A stretch of 64,000 nucleotides of DNA from contig NZ_CABVHU010000009.1 in the NCBI RefSeq assembly GCF_902497855.1, positions 186,001 through 250,000 of the forward strand. Direction: 5' to 3'. Below are positions 33,205 through 41,580 of this stretch, piece after piece. Made by a program: the position numbers and the translations under genes. The notes under the pieces are model-generated. The model did not search any database. It was not told where the DNA came from and saw only the letters and a program-made list of their open reading frames with translations. Position 1 is the first letter of the stretch. Every line of letters begins with the position of its first letter. The DNA comes from Pseudomonas fluorescens (GTDB taxonomy: Bacteria > Pseudomonadota > Gammaproteobacteria > Pseudomonadales > Pseudomonadaceae).

Positions 33205-34127
33205 TGATCATGGCCGACGATTACGTCCGGTTGGTTGAGGTAGGTGCAAGAGACGGCTTGCAGAATGAGAAGCGGACACTTCCCCCTCAGATCAGAGTGC
33301 AGTTACTGGAAATGCTGGCAGATGCGGGCTTGCGAACCTTGGAAGCCGGAGCATTTGTCTCGTCACGCTGGGTACCGCAGATGGCCGGATCTGCCGAAGT
33401 GCTCAAATCACTCACAACGCGCACCGGCGTAACCTGGACAGCGTTGGTGCCCAACGTGAAAGGTCTGGAAGCAGCAATAGAGGCAGGTTGCCGAGAGGTC
33501 GCAATATTTGCCGCTGCCTCCGAAGCGTTCTCACAAAAGAATATCAACTGTTCTATCGCGCAAAGCCTGCGCCGCTATCAGGAAGTGATGGTGCGCGCGC
33601 GCGATGCCGGAGTCCGGGTCAGAGGTTACGTCTCCTGCGTCATGGGGTGCCCCTTCACAGGCCACGTCAAACCAGAGGCAGTGGCAGCAGTCAGCGCTTC
33701 GCTCTTCGCAATGGGATGTTATGAGGTCAGTCTGGGCGACACCATTGGCGCGGGTACACCTGCGGCTACCAAGACATTGATCAACGCCTGTAGCCAGGTT
33801 GTTCCCGTCAGCGTTCTCGCCGGACACTTTCATGACAGCTACGGCATGGCTATCGCCAATATCCATGCCGCGTTGGAAGCGGGTGTACGGATTTTCGATA
33901 GCTCAGTTGCCGGCTTGGGTGGCTGCCCGTATTCGCCAGGGGCCACTGGCAATGTTGCCACCGAAGATGTGATTTACCTGCTAAACGGCCTTGGCATGAA
34001 CCATGGCGTCGATCTTGATGCATTGATCGAAATCGGTGAGTTCATCAATGCCGAACTCGGACGGGAAACTGCATCCAGAGTATCCCGTGCCCTTCTCGCG
34101 AAACGTGGTCTCGTAGAAACGAACTAA
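33204..34127 (+). CDS. mvaB: hydroxymethylglutaryl-CoA lyase
   Basis: A 307-residue TIM-barrel lyase with the metal/catalytic motif VGARDGLQNEK (13-23), SLGDTIGAGTP (176-186), the metal histidines in AGHFHDSYG (207-214) and the active-site cysteine Cys241 in GLGGCPYSPGATGN. It splits HMG-CoA to acetyl-CoA and acetoacetate, completing mevalonate breakdown. The start could equally be the Met at 33210. It overlaps mvaA by one base. Acetoacetate-using enzymes are not visible nearby. Confidence 0.96.
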   Translation: MIMADDYVRLVEVGARDGLQNEKRTLPPQIRVQLLEMLADAGLRTLEAGAFVSSRWVPQMAGSAEVLKSLTTRTGVTWTALVPNVKGLEAAIEAGCREVAIFAAASEAFSQKNINCSIAQSLRRYQEVMVRARDAGVRVRGYVSCVMGCPFTGHVKPEAVAAVSASLFAMGCYEVSLGDTIGAGTPAATKTLINACSQVVPVSVLAGHFHDSYGMAIANIHAALEAGVRIFDSSVAGLGGCPYSPGATGNVATEDVIYLLNGLGMNHGVDLDALIEIGEFINAELGRETASRVSRALLAKRGLVETN

Positions 34128-34185
34128 GCCGCATCTCTTCACGTTCATAACAATAAAAGCCCGCAGGGGCGGTGGGAGAATCCTA

Positions 34186-34662
34186 ATGAAACCCGAACTG
34201 TTTGAAGTATGGGGCGACACGGTAGACGGTCGCCACTTGATCTACTCCATTGGCATCGGCGCAATCGTCAGCCTCGGCGCTTTTTTCCTGGCGCAGTACC
34301 TGTTTGTCGGCTGGGTAGACTCTCTGCAGATGGCGCGTGCGTACGCGATGCTTGTGGGTATCGTTGGCTGCCTGGCAGGAGGAGCCATCAGTGCTTCGCT
34401 TTTCAAACCCAAGCGTAATGTCGTAGAGCATCTGGCAGATCCGGCGTGGCGCTCGAAAATCCTGATCGAATTGCAGAATGAATACGGCCCCCTCGGCAGT
34501 CTGACTGACCTGCCGCCAGCCACGATAGCGGAACTGCGTGAAATGGATCTTTATGATCTGTTCGCGGATTACGAGAAAGGTATGGACACTTGCGCGAAAA
34601 GCTTCGATGCCTCCCCCGCCGCCGATGTCAGAGCGGTAAGCATCAGTGGTGGCCGGTCATGA
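34186..34662 (+). CDS. small membrane protein, probable small subunit of a TctBA-like transporter
   Basis: A 158-residue protein with two predicted membrane helices near the N-terminus (about 21-43 and 50-72) and a hydrophilic C-terminal half. I do not recognise the family with certainty. It lies 58 bp after mvaB and overlaps the large permease by 4 bp (ATGA), the arrangement of TctB-type small subunits with TctA. Participation in mevalonate uptake is inferred from the operon only. Confidence 0.6.
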   Translation: MKPELFEVWGDTVDGRHLIYSIGIGAIVSLGAFFLAQYLFVGWVDSLQMARAYAMLVGIVGCLAGGAISASLFKPKRNVVEHLADPAWRSKILIELQNEYGPLGSLTDLPPATIAELREMDLYDLFADYEKGMDTCAKSFDASPAADVRAVSISGGRS

Positions 34663-36047
34663 TCGCACCATTGCTGGATCAGATCCTGATTGCGTTGGGC
34701 ATGGGTATCCTGGGGGCGGTGATTTTTGCCGGGATCGGACTCATCTCGGGTAGCGATGAAACCACTACACTCGCCCCGCTGACTTTGCTGGTCGTTCTGC
34801 TGGGCGTTCCTGCCGCAGGTGTGCTGACATTCTTCCTGGCGGGCGCCGTAGCCAAACATATGACCCATGCGGTACCGACGGCACTACTGGGTATTCCGGG
34901 CGACACCATGGCGACGCCACTCATGCGCGAAGCCAATTTCTTGCGCAATCTGGGCGTACCACACATTGCACTGCGCAAGATGATTTCGGGTGCGGTCATT
35001 GCAGCGTTGATTGCTGTTCCGATGGCCGTACTGTTCGCCGTGATGCTCGCGCCGTTCGGTGACATGATCAAGCGTGCTGCACCTTGGGTGTTCCTGTTTG
35101 CAGCGGTCGCTATCGCATGGTTTTCCAAAGGCCGCATGGCGGCTGTGCTGACGCTGATCCCTTTCGTGATGGTGATTGTGGGCCTGCAAAGCATCACCGG
35201 CCAGTACGGGGTCAAGCTCAGTGTCAGTTACTTCCTCGGCATTGCCATCGGTCCGCTGATCGCCGCCCTGTTCTCCATGCTCGCACCGGCCGAGCGAGAA
35301 ACAATGCGACGCCAGGAGGTGCGCACTTTTTCCTTGTCTCCCGACGTAAAAAGCTGGGGCGGATTCTTTCCTAATCCGCTCAGGGTATTGGACAGCAAAC
35401 AGAGCATATGGACGGCTGTCACTGCCGTAGTCTCCAGCGCCACCTTCGTGTTCAGCCCGGTTGCCATGACCGTCATCATGGGCGAAGTCGTCGGTTCACG
35501 GGTCAAGCACGTTTACCACCGCTTGACCACAGTCATAACCGCTCGAAACGGGGTCACTGAATCAACTTACCTCGCCGAAGCGTTGATCCCGCTGATCGCG
35601 TTTGGTCTGCCACTCAGCCCTGTCGCCGCAGGCCCGGCAGCGCCACTCTTCAATGCGCCCCCGCGTTTCAGCGTCGACACAGCGACGGGCCAGGTGCACA
35701 ACTTGCACTCACTGCTCAGCACTTGGGAGTTTCTGGGGTACGGCATGTTGGCGGTGGTCATTGCCATTTTGATTGCTTACCCGTTCACCATGAATTACGC
35801 GCACAGAGCAGCATCCTATGTGTCGCGCAAAATCAGCCACGAAGCCGTGATCTCGACTTTTGTTGGCCTGATCCTGGTGATTGGCATCTGGGAAGGCGGC
35901 CTCCTGGGTTTGCTGGTCATCATCACCATCGGCCTGCTGGGCGGATTTCTCTCACGCTTTTTAGGATTCAACATTGGCGTCCAGTTCATGGGCTATTACA
36001 CCGCCGTACTCACGATTCCGGCCCTCGTCGCCCTGATACACGCATGA
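34659..36047 (+). CDS. TctA-like permease, candidate mevalonate transporter
   Basis: A 462-residue protein with about 11 hydrophobic segments. LLGIPGDTMATPLMREANFLRNLGVP and the repeat-like LIAFGLPLSPVAAGPAAPLFNAPP resemble the two glycine/proline-rich half-site motifs of TctA permeases, although it is shorter than the usual 500 residues. The ATG at 34659 overlaps the upstream stop; the longer frame has no support. No TctC-type binding protein gene is present in the locus. Mevalonate is the likely cargo by position; this is inference. Confidence 0.65.
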   Translation: MIAPLLDQILIALGMGILGAVIFAGIGLISGSDETTTLAPLTLLVVLLGVPAAGVLTFFLAGAVAKHMTHAVPTALLGIPGDTMATPLMREANFLRNLGVPHIALRKMISGAVIAALIAVPMAVLFAVMLAPFGDMIKRAAPWVFLFAAVAIAWFSKGRMAAVLTLIPFVMVIVGLQSITGQYGVKLSVSYFLGIAIGPLIAALFSMLAPAERETMRRQEVRTFSLSPDVKSWGGFFPNPLRVLDSKQSIWTAVTAVVSSATFVFSPVAMTVIMGEVVGSRVKHVYHRLTTVITARNGVTESTYLAEALIPLIAFGLPLSPVAAGPAAPLFNAPPRFSVDTATGQVHNLHSLLSTWEFLGYGMLAVVIAILIAYPFTMNYAHRAASYVSRKISHEAVISTFVGLILVIGIWEGGLLGLLVIITIGLLGGFLSRFLGFNIGVQFMGYYTAVLTIPALVALIHA

Positions 36048-36265
36048 TTTCCAGCAAACCAAGGCTTCGCCAAGGCATTGAAACTCTATTCACATGACTG
36101 ACCGGGTGCGTTGGCTGAACTCTACGGAATAAGCGTTTAGGCGTTTCACCCAATAACACTCTGGCGCAGACGTCCTTCTTCGCCAGCCATATCCAGAAAA
36201 CCGTATTTTTTTCCAGTCTTTCACTGCGAGGGAAGACTGCGCTCAAAAAAAAGGAAATAACAATA

Positions 36266-37540
36266 ATGAAAATCCTTCCACGCAACATGACACCGAGACT
36301 TGCCACCCTCTTGAGGCCATTAGCAGTGGGCGTTATGAGTTCTACTGCGTCAATCGGGGTGTCGGCGGCAGGCTTGACAGACGACACAACGGGCACTCTC
36401 AATCTCCGTAACTTTTATCAAAACCGAAACTTTGTAGACCCGTCCTATCCTCAGGGAAAGGCCGAAGAATGGACTCAAAGTTTCATTTTAGATGTGCGCT
36501 CAGGCTACACCACTGGCGCGGTGGGCCTTGGGGTAGACCTGTTGGGGCTCTATTCAATCAAGCTCGACGGTGGACGGGGGACAGCAGGAACTCAACTTCT
36601 TCCTGTGCACGATAGCGGCAGGCCGGCAGACGATTTCGGTCGCCTGGGTGTCGCGGTGAAAGCCAGGTACTCCGCCACTGAACTGAAAATAGGCGAATGG
36701 GTGCCCCTGCTCCCTATCTTGCGCTCGGATGATGGTCGCTCAATACCGCAGACCTTTCGCGGTGCACAAGTTACATCACGGGAAGTGGAAAACCTCACGC
36801 TCTACACGGGCCAATTCCGTGGCAACAGTCCTCGAAATGACGCCAGCATGGATGACATGTTCATGGCTGGACGCCCGGGAGCGACCTCGGATCGATTCAA
36901 CTTCGCCGGGGGCGAGTACCAGTTCAATGACAAGGCCACACAGATGGGCCTTTGGTACGCCCAGCTTGATGACATCTACCAACAGCAATACTTGAATGTG
37001 ATCCATAACCAAGGTGTTGGCTCATGGAAACTAGGAGCAAATCTGGGGCTCTTTCTTGGCGACGAAGACGGATCTGCAAAGGCAGGCCAGATGGATAACA
37101 AAACTGCTTCGCTGATGCTTTCAGCCAAAACAGGCGCTAATACTTTTTACCTGGGCTTACAGCGGGTGTATGGAGAGACGGGCTGGATGCGAGTAAACGG
37201 CACAGCCGGCTACCCGCTGGCAAACGATACCTTTACTTCAAGCTATGACAACGCCCGGGAACGCTCTTGGCAGCTTCGTCACGACTTTGACTTCGCGGCG
37301 CTAGGTATGCCGGGACTGACGATGATGAATCGATACCTCAGCGGTGACCATATTCAAACCAACGCCACCGACCATGGAAAGGAATGGGGGCGAGAATCCG
37401 AACTGGCCTACGTCATTCAAAGCGGCCCATTGAAGGACATGTCGGTGCGCTGGCGCAATTCAACACTACGCCGGGATTTCAGCAATTACGACATCGATGA
37501 AAACCGTCTCATCATCAATTATCCGATCAAGTTTCTTTAG
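36266..37540 (+). CDS. OprD family outer-membrane porin, mevalonate locus
   Basis: A 424-residue beta-barrel protein with a signal peptide (to about residue 35, VSAAG) and the OprD start TLNLRNFYQNRNFVD. Further marks are EWTQSFILDVRSGYTTGAVGLGVDLLG, FRGAQVTSREVENLTLYTGQF and SWQLRHDFDFAALGMPGLTMMNRYL. OprD porins are substrate-specific channels for small carboxylates and basic amino acids. AGGA precedes the ATG. It ends KFL rather than with the terminal Phe usual for barrels. It lies 218 bp after the permease and may let mevalonate across the outer membrane. Confidence 0.9.
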   Translation: MKILPRNMTPRLATLLRPLAVGVMSSTASIGVSAAGLTDDTTGTLNLRNFYQNRNFVDPSYPQGKAEEWTQSFILDVRSGYTTGAVGLGVDLLGLYSIKLDGGRGTAGTQLLPVHDSGRPADDFGRLGVAVKARYSATELKIGEWVPLLPILRSDDGRSIPQTFRGAQVTSREVENLTLYTGQFRGNSPRNDASMDDMFMAGRPGATSDRFNFAGGEYQFNDKATQMGLWYAQLDDIYQQQYLNVIHNQGVGSWKLGANLGLFLGDEDGSAKAGQMDNKTASLMLSAKTGANTFYLGLQRVYGETGWMRVNGTAGYPLANDTFTSSYDNARERSWQLRHDFDFAALGMPGLTMMNRYLSGDHIQTNATDHGKEWGRESELAYVIQSGPLKDMSVRWRNSTLRRDFSNYDIDENRLIINYPIKFL

Positions 37541-37798
37541 CGACCACGTGTTCAACTCACAGACCTGAAGGTGTGACAACAATCGGCGTGATGAACTTCA
37601 ACAGGCGCTTTTGAATGTTCATCACTTGTCGCCAAGAGGCCAAATAACCAAGGAAATCTGAATCTGGCCTCCGCGCCGTCATTCGAGTAGCGATGGCGCT
37701 GACCGCTTATGCCCTGGCGCCGACACTCAACATTCCGGGCGGGACAGCGTGGGCAACGCTCTAAGGTCTGGATTCGGGAGGATTGTGAGTGGCCGTTC
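37541..37798. other. gap between the mevalonate and nitrile loci
   Basis: 258 bp between two convergent genes. No gene or clear hairpin was found. A short open stretch on the plus strand near 37690-37763 ends in TAA and could be a fragment, but I cannot identify it. Confidence 0.5.
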
Positions 37799-38734
37799 TC
37801 AATTCCGGCGCAGGAGCGTATGAGGCGCCACGCCAAAGGCCTTGCGAAACGCATGGCTGTAATGGGAGAAATCGGAGAAACCGAAATCCAGTGCAGCTTG
37901 AGAAATACTGCGTACCTGGCCGCGTTCTATTGCCTCGCGACTCGCAAGCAGGCGTTCTTTCCAGATCTCCGCGACCGGCGTTTTCTGGTAACGGGCGAAA
38001 GCGCGCGTGACGGTTCGCGTGGACACATAATGCACTTGAGCGATGCGCTCGATCGACAGGTCTGGATCGGTCAGATTCTGGTGGATGTAGTTCATTATCC
38101 GACCATAAAGATCCAGCTCGTCATGGGTCGTCTTCAAGTCCTGGAGTTCCAGGCTAATCGCGAGTAGGTCAAGCAAGGTGTTGGAAAAGCGGCTGGATAG
38201 CCCCTCATCTTGAAAACTCGCAGGAATGCTCGCCGCTTGATGCAACATCTCGCGCAACGGAATCACCCCTGGACGGCGATCGTCCAAAACCACGGCGGTG
38301 CAACCTGCTACGCCTGGCAACCGTTGGCTGAGCAACTGTCGCGGAATGCGGACCAGGTGGTTCTCGGTACCACCCAGGCTGAATCGGAATGTTTGGGATG
38401 CGTCATAAAGAAACAAATTGTCCGCCGCCAGCGTTGCCCTGCGCCCTGCCTGCTCCAGTTCACCAAAGCCTCGCCGGGTGAAGCCCAGCCACAGATCCTC
38501 ATCAGGACCGCTGCGCAAGTGCCGGGGTGAACGCTCCCAAAAATGCAGTGGCGAGGACAGCGTACAGATGTCCAGCGGCCCCATGCCGTGCACCTCCAGC
38601 GCCCCGTCGAAATCGCTCTGCGCCAATGGTTTACTGTCTGCCGCCAGGCAGTGACGGCACACCACTTCTTTCCAGTAATCAAAGCGACGCGGAGCTGCAA
38701 CGGCGAGGGTTGAATACTGATTGCTGTGACTCAT
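37799..38734 (-). CDS. AraC family regulator of the aldoxime-nitrile cluster
   Basis: A 311-residue regulator. The N-terminal half matches the AraC-binding-like domain seen in NitR/FeaR-type proteins (FDYWKEVVCRHCLAADSKPL, DICTLSSPLHFWERSPRHLR). The C-terminal part holds two helix-turn-helices (LSIERIAQVHYVSTRTVTRAFARY and SISQAALDFGFSDFSHYSHAFRKAFGVAP). The ATG at 38734 is chosen over the one at 38800 because the domain starts immediately. It is divergent from the aldoxime dehydratase. Paired 21-bp repeats before that gene and before the amidase are its likely sites. Confidence 0.9.
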   Translation of the reverse strand: MSHSNQYSTLAVAAPRRFDYWKEVVCRHCLAADSKPLAQSDFDGALEVHGMGPLDICTLSSPLHFWERSPRHLRSGPDEDLWLGFTRRGFGELEQAGRRATLAADNLFLYDASQTFRFSLGGTENHLVRIPRQLLSQRLPGVAGCTAVVLDDRRPGVIPLREMLHQAASIPASFQDEGLSSRFSNTLLDLLAISLELQDLKTTHDELDLYGRIMNYIHQNLTDPDLSIERIAQVHYVSTRTVTRAFARYQKTPVAEIWKERLLASREAIERGQVRSISQAALDFGFSDFSHYSHAFRKAFGVAPHTLLRRN

Positions 38735-39100
38735 GGCATTCACCTCACGGCGGCGACGAAACAATAAGAGTGACGGTAACGTTGGTTCCCTGCTTAGCAA
38801 TTAGCAGGCCACTCCCCTTTCGGGTTGCCAACGTTATGTGCGCCTGAAATGGCAGACGCTCGCACGCTCGGGATAGAGGCTGCGTGGGCGAGTCCCGCCA
38901 ACACTTCTCCTGCCCGTTATCGATACATGCATTCGCCGTCTGACGGAGTGCGCGCACCAATTCAGCTCATCGTAATCCTGTTTTCAGCGCCTGTCCTTTC
39001 TAGCCAAACGGTTGTCCCTACGAGCCAAGCGTACTGCGTCGTCCCCGCCTAACTTCTACCCCACACCGTGCCCCTCCAACCACAACTGATGAGGTGTCCC
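38735..39100. other. divergent regulatory region of the aldoxime cluster
   Basis: 366 bp containing a nested inverted repeat at 38778-38835 (AACGTTGG ... CCAACGTT outside, CCTGCT/AGCAGG inside) near the AraC gene start, and the paired repeats at 38992-39028. No gene was seen. Confidence 0.6.
38992..39028 (+). promoter_or_regulatory. paired direct repeats, candidate AraC-family operator 1
   Basis: TGTCCTTTCTAGCCAA (38992-39007) and TGTCCCTACGAGCCAA (39013-39028) are 21 bp apart, two helical turns, as AraC-type half-sites usually are. The same pair occurs before the amidase at 41391. Confidence 0.7.
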
Positions 39101-39268
39101 ATGCAACTGCCAGAGCAGCAGCGACAGTCCGATTCATCCTGGCTTTTGCAGATGCGCGACTTGGCGCCTGAAGAGTTCGCCACCTACCTGTTAGAGCTGG
39201 GGACTCTGGCGCTGCGGCGTCGGCTGGTTGCGCCAACCACCAGTCACCCGCGCCAGTCGAAACGTTGA
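39101..39268 (+). CDS. short hypothetical protein before the aldoxime dehydratase gene
   Basis: A 55-residue ORF with a good ribosome site (GAGGTG 6 nt before the ATG at 39101), starting MQLPEQQRQSDSSWLLQMRD and ending Arg/Ser-rich. It is the first ORF after the operator repeats and ends 39 bp before oxd. I do not recognise it; it could be a leader peptide or a small partner protein. Confidence 0.5.
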   Translation: MQLPEQQRQSDSSWLLQMRDLAPEEFATYLLELGTLALRRRLVAPTTSHPRQSKR

Positions 39269-39307
39269 ACAGATAACCGCATACCAAAAAAAACAACGGA
39301 GCCCACC

Positions 39308-40366
39308 ATGGAATCTGCGATCGATAAGCACCTCAAATGCCCGCGCACGTTGTCTCGTCGCGTCCCCGATGAATACCAACCACCCTTCCCCATGTGGGTT
39401 GGACGCGCCGATGAGCGACTGGAACAAGTAGTGATGGGGTATTGGGGTGTGCAATACCGCGGGGAGGACCAGCGTGAAGCAGCCCTGCACGCCATGCGCC
39501 ACATTGCCGCCAGCCTGAGTTTGCCCGATGGCCCTCTGAGCCATGACCTGACCCACCACGCCGACAACAGCGGTTACGACAACCTGATGATCGTCGGTTA
39601 CTGGAAAGACCCCGCCGCGTATTGCCGTTGGCTGCGCACGCCTGAGGTAATCGAATGGTGGTCCTCGCAGGAGCGCCTGAGCGACGGTCTCGGTTACTTT
39701 CGGGAAATTGTCGCGCCGCGGGCCGAGCAGTTCGAGACGCTGTATGGCTTTCGCGATGAGTTGCCCGGCGTTGGCGCCGTGATGGACACCATCAGTGACG
39801 ACATCGAAGAACATGGTTACTGGGGATCGATGCGTGACCGCTTCCCGATTTCCCAGACCGACTGGATGGCTCCTTCCGGCGAACTGACCGTCATCGCGGG
39901 CGACCCGGCCAAAGGTGGGCGCGTGGTCGTGCAGGGTCACGACAATATCGCGCTGATCCGCTCCGGACAGGACTGGGCTGATGCTGGCGAAGAAGAACGA
40001 TCGCTCTATCTCAACGAAATTCTGCCGACTTTGCAGGCGGGCATGGACTTCCTGCGTGACAGTGGCAAGGACCTGGGTTGCTACAGCAATCGCTTCGTGA
40101 ATTACATCGACCTGGACGGCAATTTTCTGAACCTGAGCTACAACATCGGTCACTGGCGCTCCCTGGAAAAACTCGAGCGCTGGGCCGAATCCCATCCGAC
40201 CCATCTGCGGATCTTCGTGACCTTCTTTCGGGTCGCCACCAGCCTGTCGAAGCTACGGCTCTATCACGAAGTCTCGGTATCCGACGCCAAGGATCAAGTG
40301 TTCGAGTACATCAACTGCCACCCGCAAACCGGCATGTTGCGTGACGCGGTGATCCCTGAAGCCTGA
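39308..40366 (+). CDS. oxd: aldoxime dehydratase (phenylacetaldoxime dehydratase family), heme enzyme
   Basis: A 352-residue protein, the length of OxdA of P. chlororaphis B23. The known functional residues fall at matching positions: proximal heme ligand His299, distal His320, Arg178 and Ser219. The N-terminus is RRVPDEYQPPFPMWVGR. The enzyme removes water from an aldoxime to give a nitrile, with the substrate bound directly to ferrous heme. It starts the route aldoxime to nitrile to amide to acid encoded by the following genes. Which aldoxime is used in the cell is not visible; indole-3-acetaldoxime is suggested by the adjacent iac cluster. Confidence 0.96.
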   Translation: MESAIDKHLKCPRTLSRRVPDEYQPPFPMWVGRADERLEQVVMGYWGVQYRGEDQREAALHAMRHIAASLSLPDGPLSHDLTHHADNSGYDNLMIVGYWKDPAAYCRWLRTPEVIEWWSSQERLSDGLGYFREIVAPRAEQFETLYGFRDELPGVGAVMDTISDDIEEHGYWGSMRDRFPISQTDWMAPSGELTVIAGDPAKGGRVVVQGHDNIALIRSGQDWADAGEEERSLYLNEILPTLQAGMDFLRDSGKDLGCYSNRFVNYIDLDGNFLNLSYNIGHWRSLEKLERWAESHPTHLRIFVTFFRVATSLSKLRLYHEVSVSDAKDQVFEYINCHPQTGMLRDAVIPEA

Positions 40367-40446
40367 CGTCTGACGCGACCCGGCGTCCACGGGCGGTCTT
40401 GATCCGGATTCCGCTCTGACACAGACCTCACCCCCAAACATTTTTT

Positions 40447-40485
40447 GGCCCCCCATCTCTAGCGCATGGGGTTGGGGGCCCTTTT
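40447..40485 (+). terminator. hairpin between oxd and the outer-membrane protein gene
   Basis: GGCCCCC / GGGGGCC form a stem with an internal partly paired loop, followed by CTTTT. It may attenuate transcription leaving oxd. Confidence 0.55.
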
Positions 40486-40500
40486 GCCAGGAAATCGATC

Positions 40501-41370
40501 ATGAAGTTGAGTCGCTCGTTACTCGTGCTGGGCATGCTGCCCTTTGTCAAAAGCCAGGCCATCGAGGTTGCTCCAGGCGATTTCGAACCATTGCCGGCCG
40601 GCGCCAACGCCTTGCTGCTCTACTACCAGCACGCCGATCGCTCGGATCTGTACCAGAACGGCCACAAGGTCTCCGACGACGCCAGGCTCAGTTCGGACAT
40701 CGGCATCCTGCGTTATGTGCACGCCATCGGCCTGTCAGAAAACCTCTCATGGGAACCGCAGATTCTGTTGCCTTTCGGCCAATTGAACGCTTCTGGAGAT
40801 ATCGGCGCCTTGGGCGATACCCGCGGCATCGGCGACCCGATCATCACCGCGCCGCTGAAGTGGACGCTGCCCACTGCGAACAAGGACATCTTCGCCTTGG
40901 CGCCCTATCTGTCCTTTCCGGTGGGGAGCTACGACAAAAACGATGCCCTGAACCTCGGCGAGAACCGCTGGCGCGCCACGCTGCAGGCGGCGTACATCCA
41001 CCATTTCTCCCCGAAATGGGCACTGGACACGGTGGCCGAAGCCTCATGGGTGTCGGCCAACAATGACTTCGGCTCGACCGGGGCGAAGCTGGAAGAAAAC
41101 ACCCGCTACGAGTACCAGACCGCCGTGCGCTACAACTGGACGCCGAGCACCACCTTCGCCGTTGGCGGGGGCTACATCACGGGCTCGGCGACCACCGTCA
41201 ACGGGGTCGATCAGCACGACGGGGTCTCCACCTCCTATGGGCGGTTCACCGTCACGCACTTCATCGAGCCCACGCTGCAGATTCAGGCCCAGATCGGCAC
41301 CGACATCGAGGTCGAACAAGGCTTGAAGGAAGGTGCGCGCCTGAACCTGCGTGTCTTGAAAGTGTTCTGA
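40501..41370 (+). CDS. outer-membrane transport protein, phenol MetA-pathway/SphA-like family
   Basis: A 289-residue protein with a short signal peptide (cleavage near SQA, about residue 20) and an all-beta pattern of alternating strands ending in a terminal Phe (LRVLKVF), typical of outer-membrane barrels. The motif PAGANALLLYYQHADRSDLY and the repeated strand pairs match the Phenol_MetA_deg family found beside aromatic catabolic genes. It probably helps hydrophobic aldoximes or nitriles enter. It lies 130 bp after oxd and ends 20 bp before the second operator. Confidence 0.75.
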   Translation: MKLSRSLLVLGMLPFVKSQAIEVAPGDFEPLPAGANALLLYYQHADRSDLYQNGHKVSDDARLSSDIGILRYVHAIGLSENLSWEPQILLPFGQLNASGDIGALGDTRGIGDPIITAPLKWTLPTANKDIFALAPYLSFPVGSYDKNDALNLGENRWRATLQAAYIHHFSPKWALDTVAEASWVSANNDFGSTGAKLEENTRYEYQTAVRYNWTPSTTFAVGGGYITGSATTVNGVDQHDGVSTSYGRFTVTHFIEPTLQIQAQIGTDIEVEQGLKEGARLNLRVLKVF

Positions 41371-41390
41371 GCGCGCCATGCGCAGCAGGT

Positions 41391-41427
41391 TGTCCTTTTC
41401 AACCAAATGGCTGTCCTTCTCAGCCAA
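41391..41427 (+). promoter_or_regulatory. paired direct repeats, candidate AraC-family operator 2
   Basis: TGTCCTTTTCAACCAA (41391-41406) and TGTCCTTCTCAGCCAA (41412-41427) are again exactly 21 bp apart and match the pair at 38992-39028. They lie 154 bp upstream of the amidase ATG and imply a second promoter under the same regulator. Confidence 0.7.
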
Positions 41428-41580
41428 GCAAAGGCAGAGAGGGATGCCTAACTTGATCTCTGTTACCCACCCGATTGATGTCGCTCCAGGTACTCGGCAC
41501 GAGGTGTGTTTCGAATCACCCTCGAACGCTCCCGTACAGGCCGACCCGTTGTCGATCACAGACAAAAGAATAGGAAAACC

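Noticed and set aside
38992..39028. Start of a small CRISPR-like or REP repeat
   Set aside because: There are only two copies per site with 21-bp spacing, and the second pair lies before the amidase; an AraC operator explains it better.
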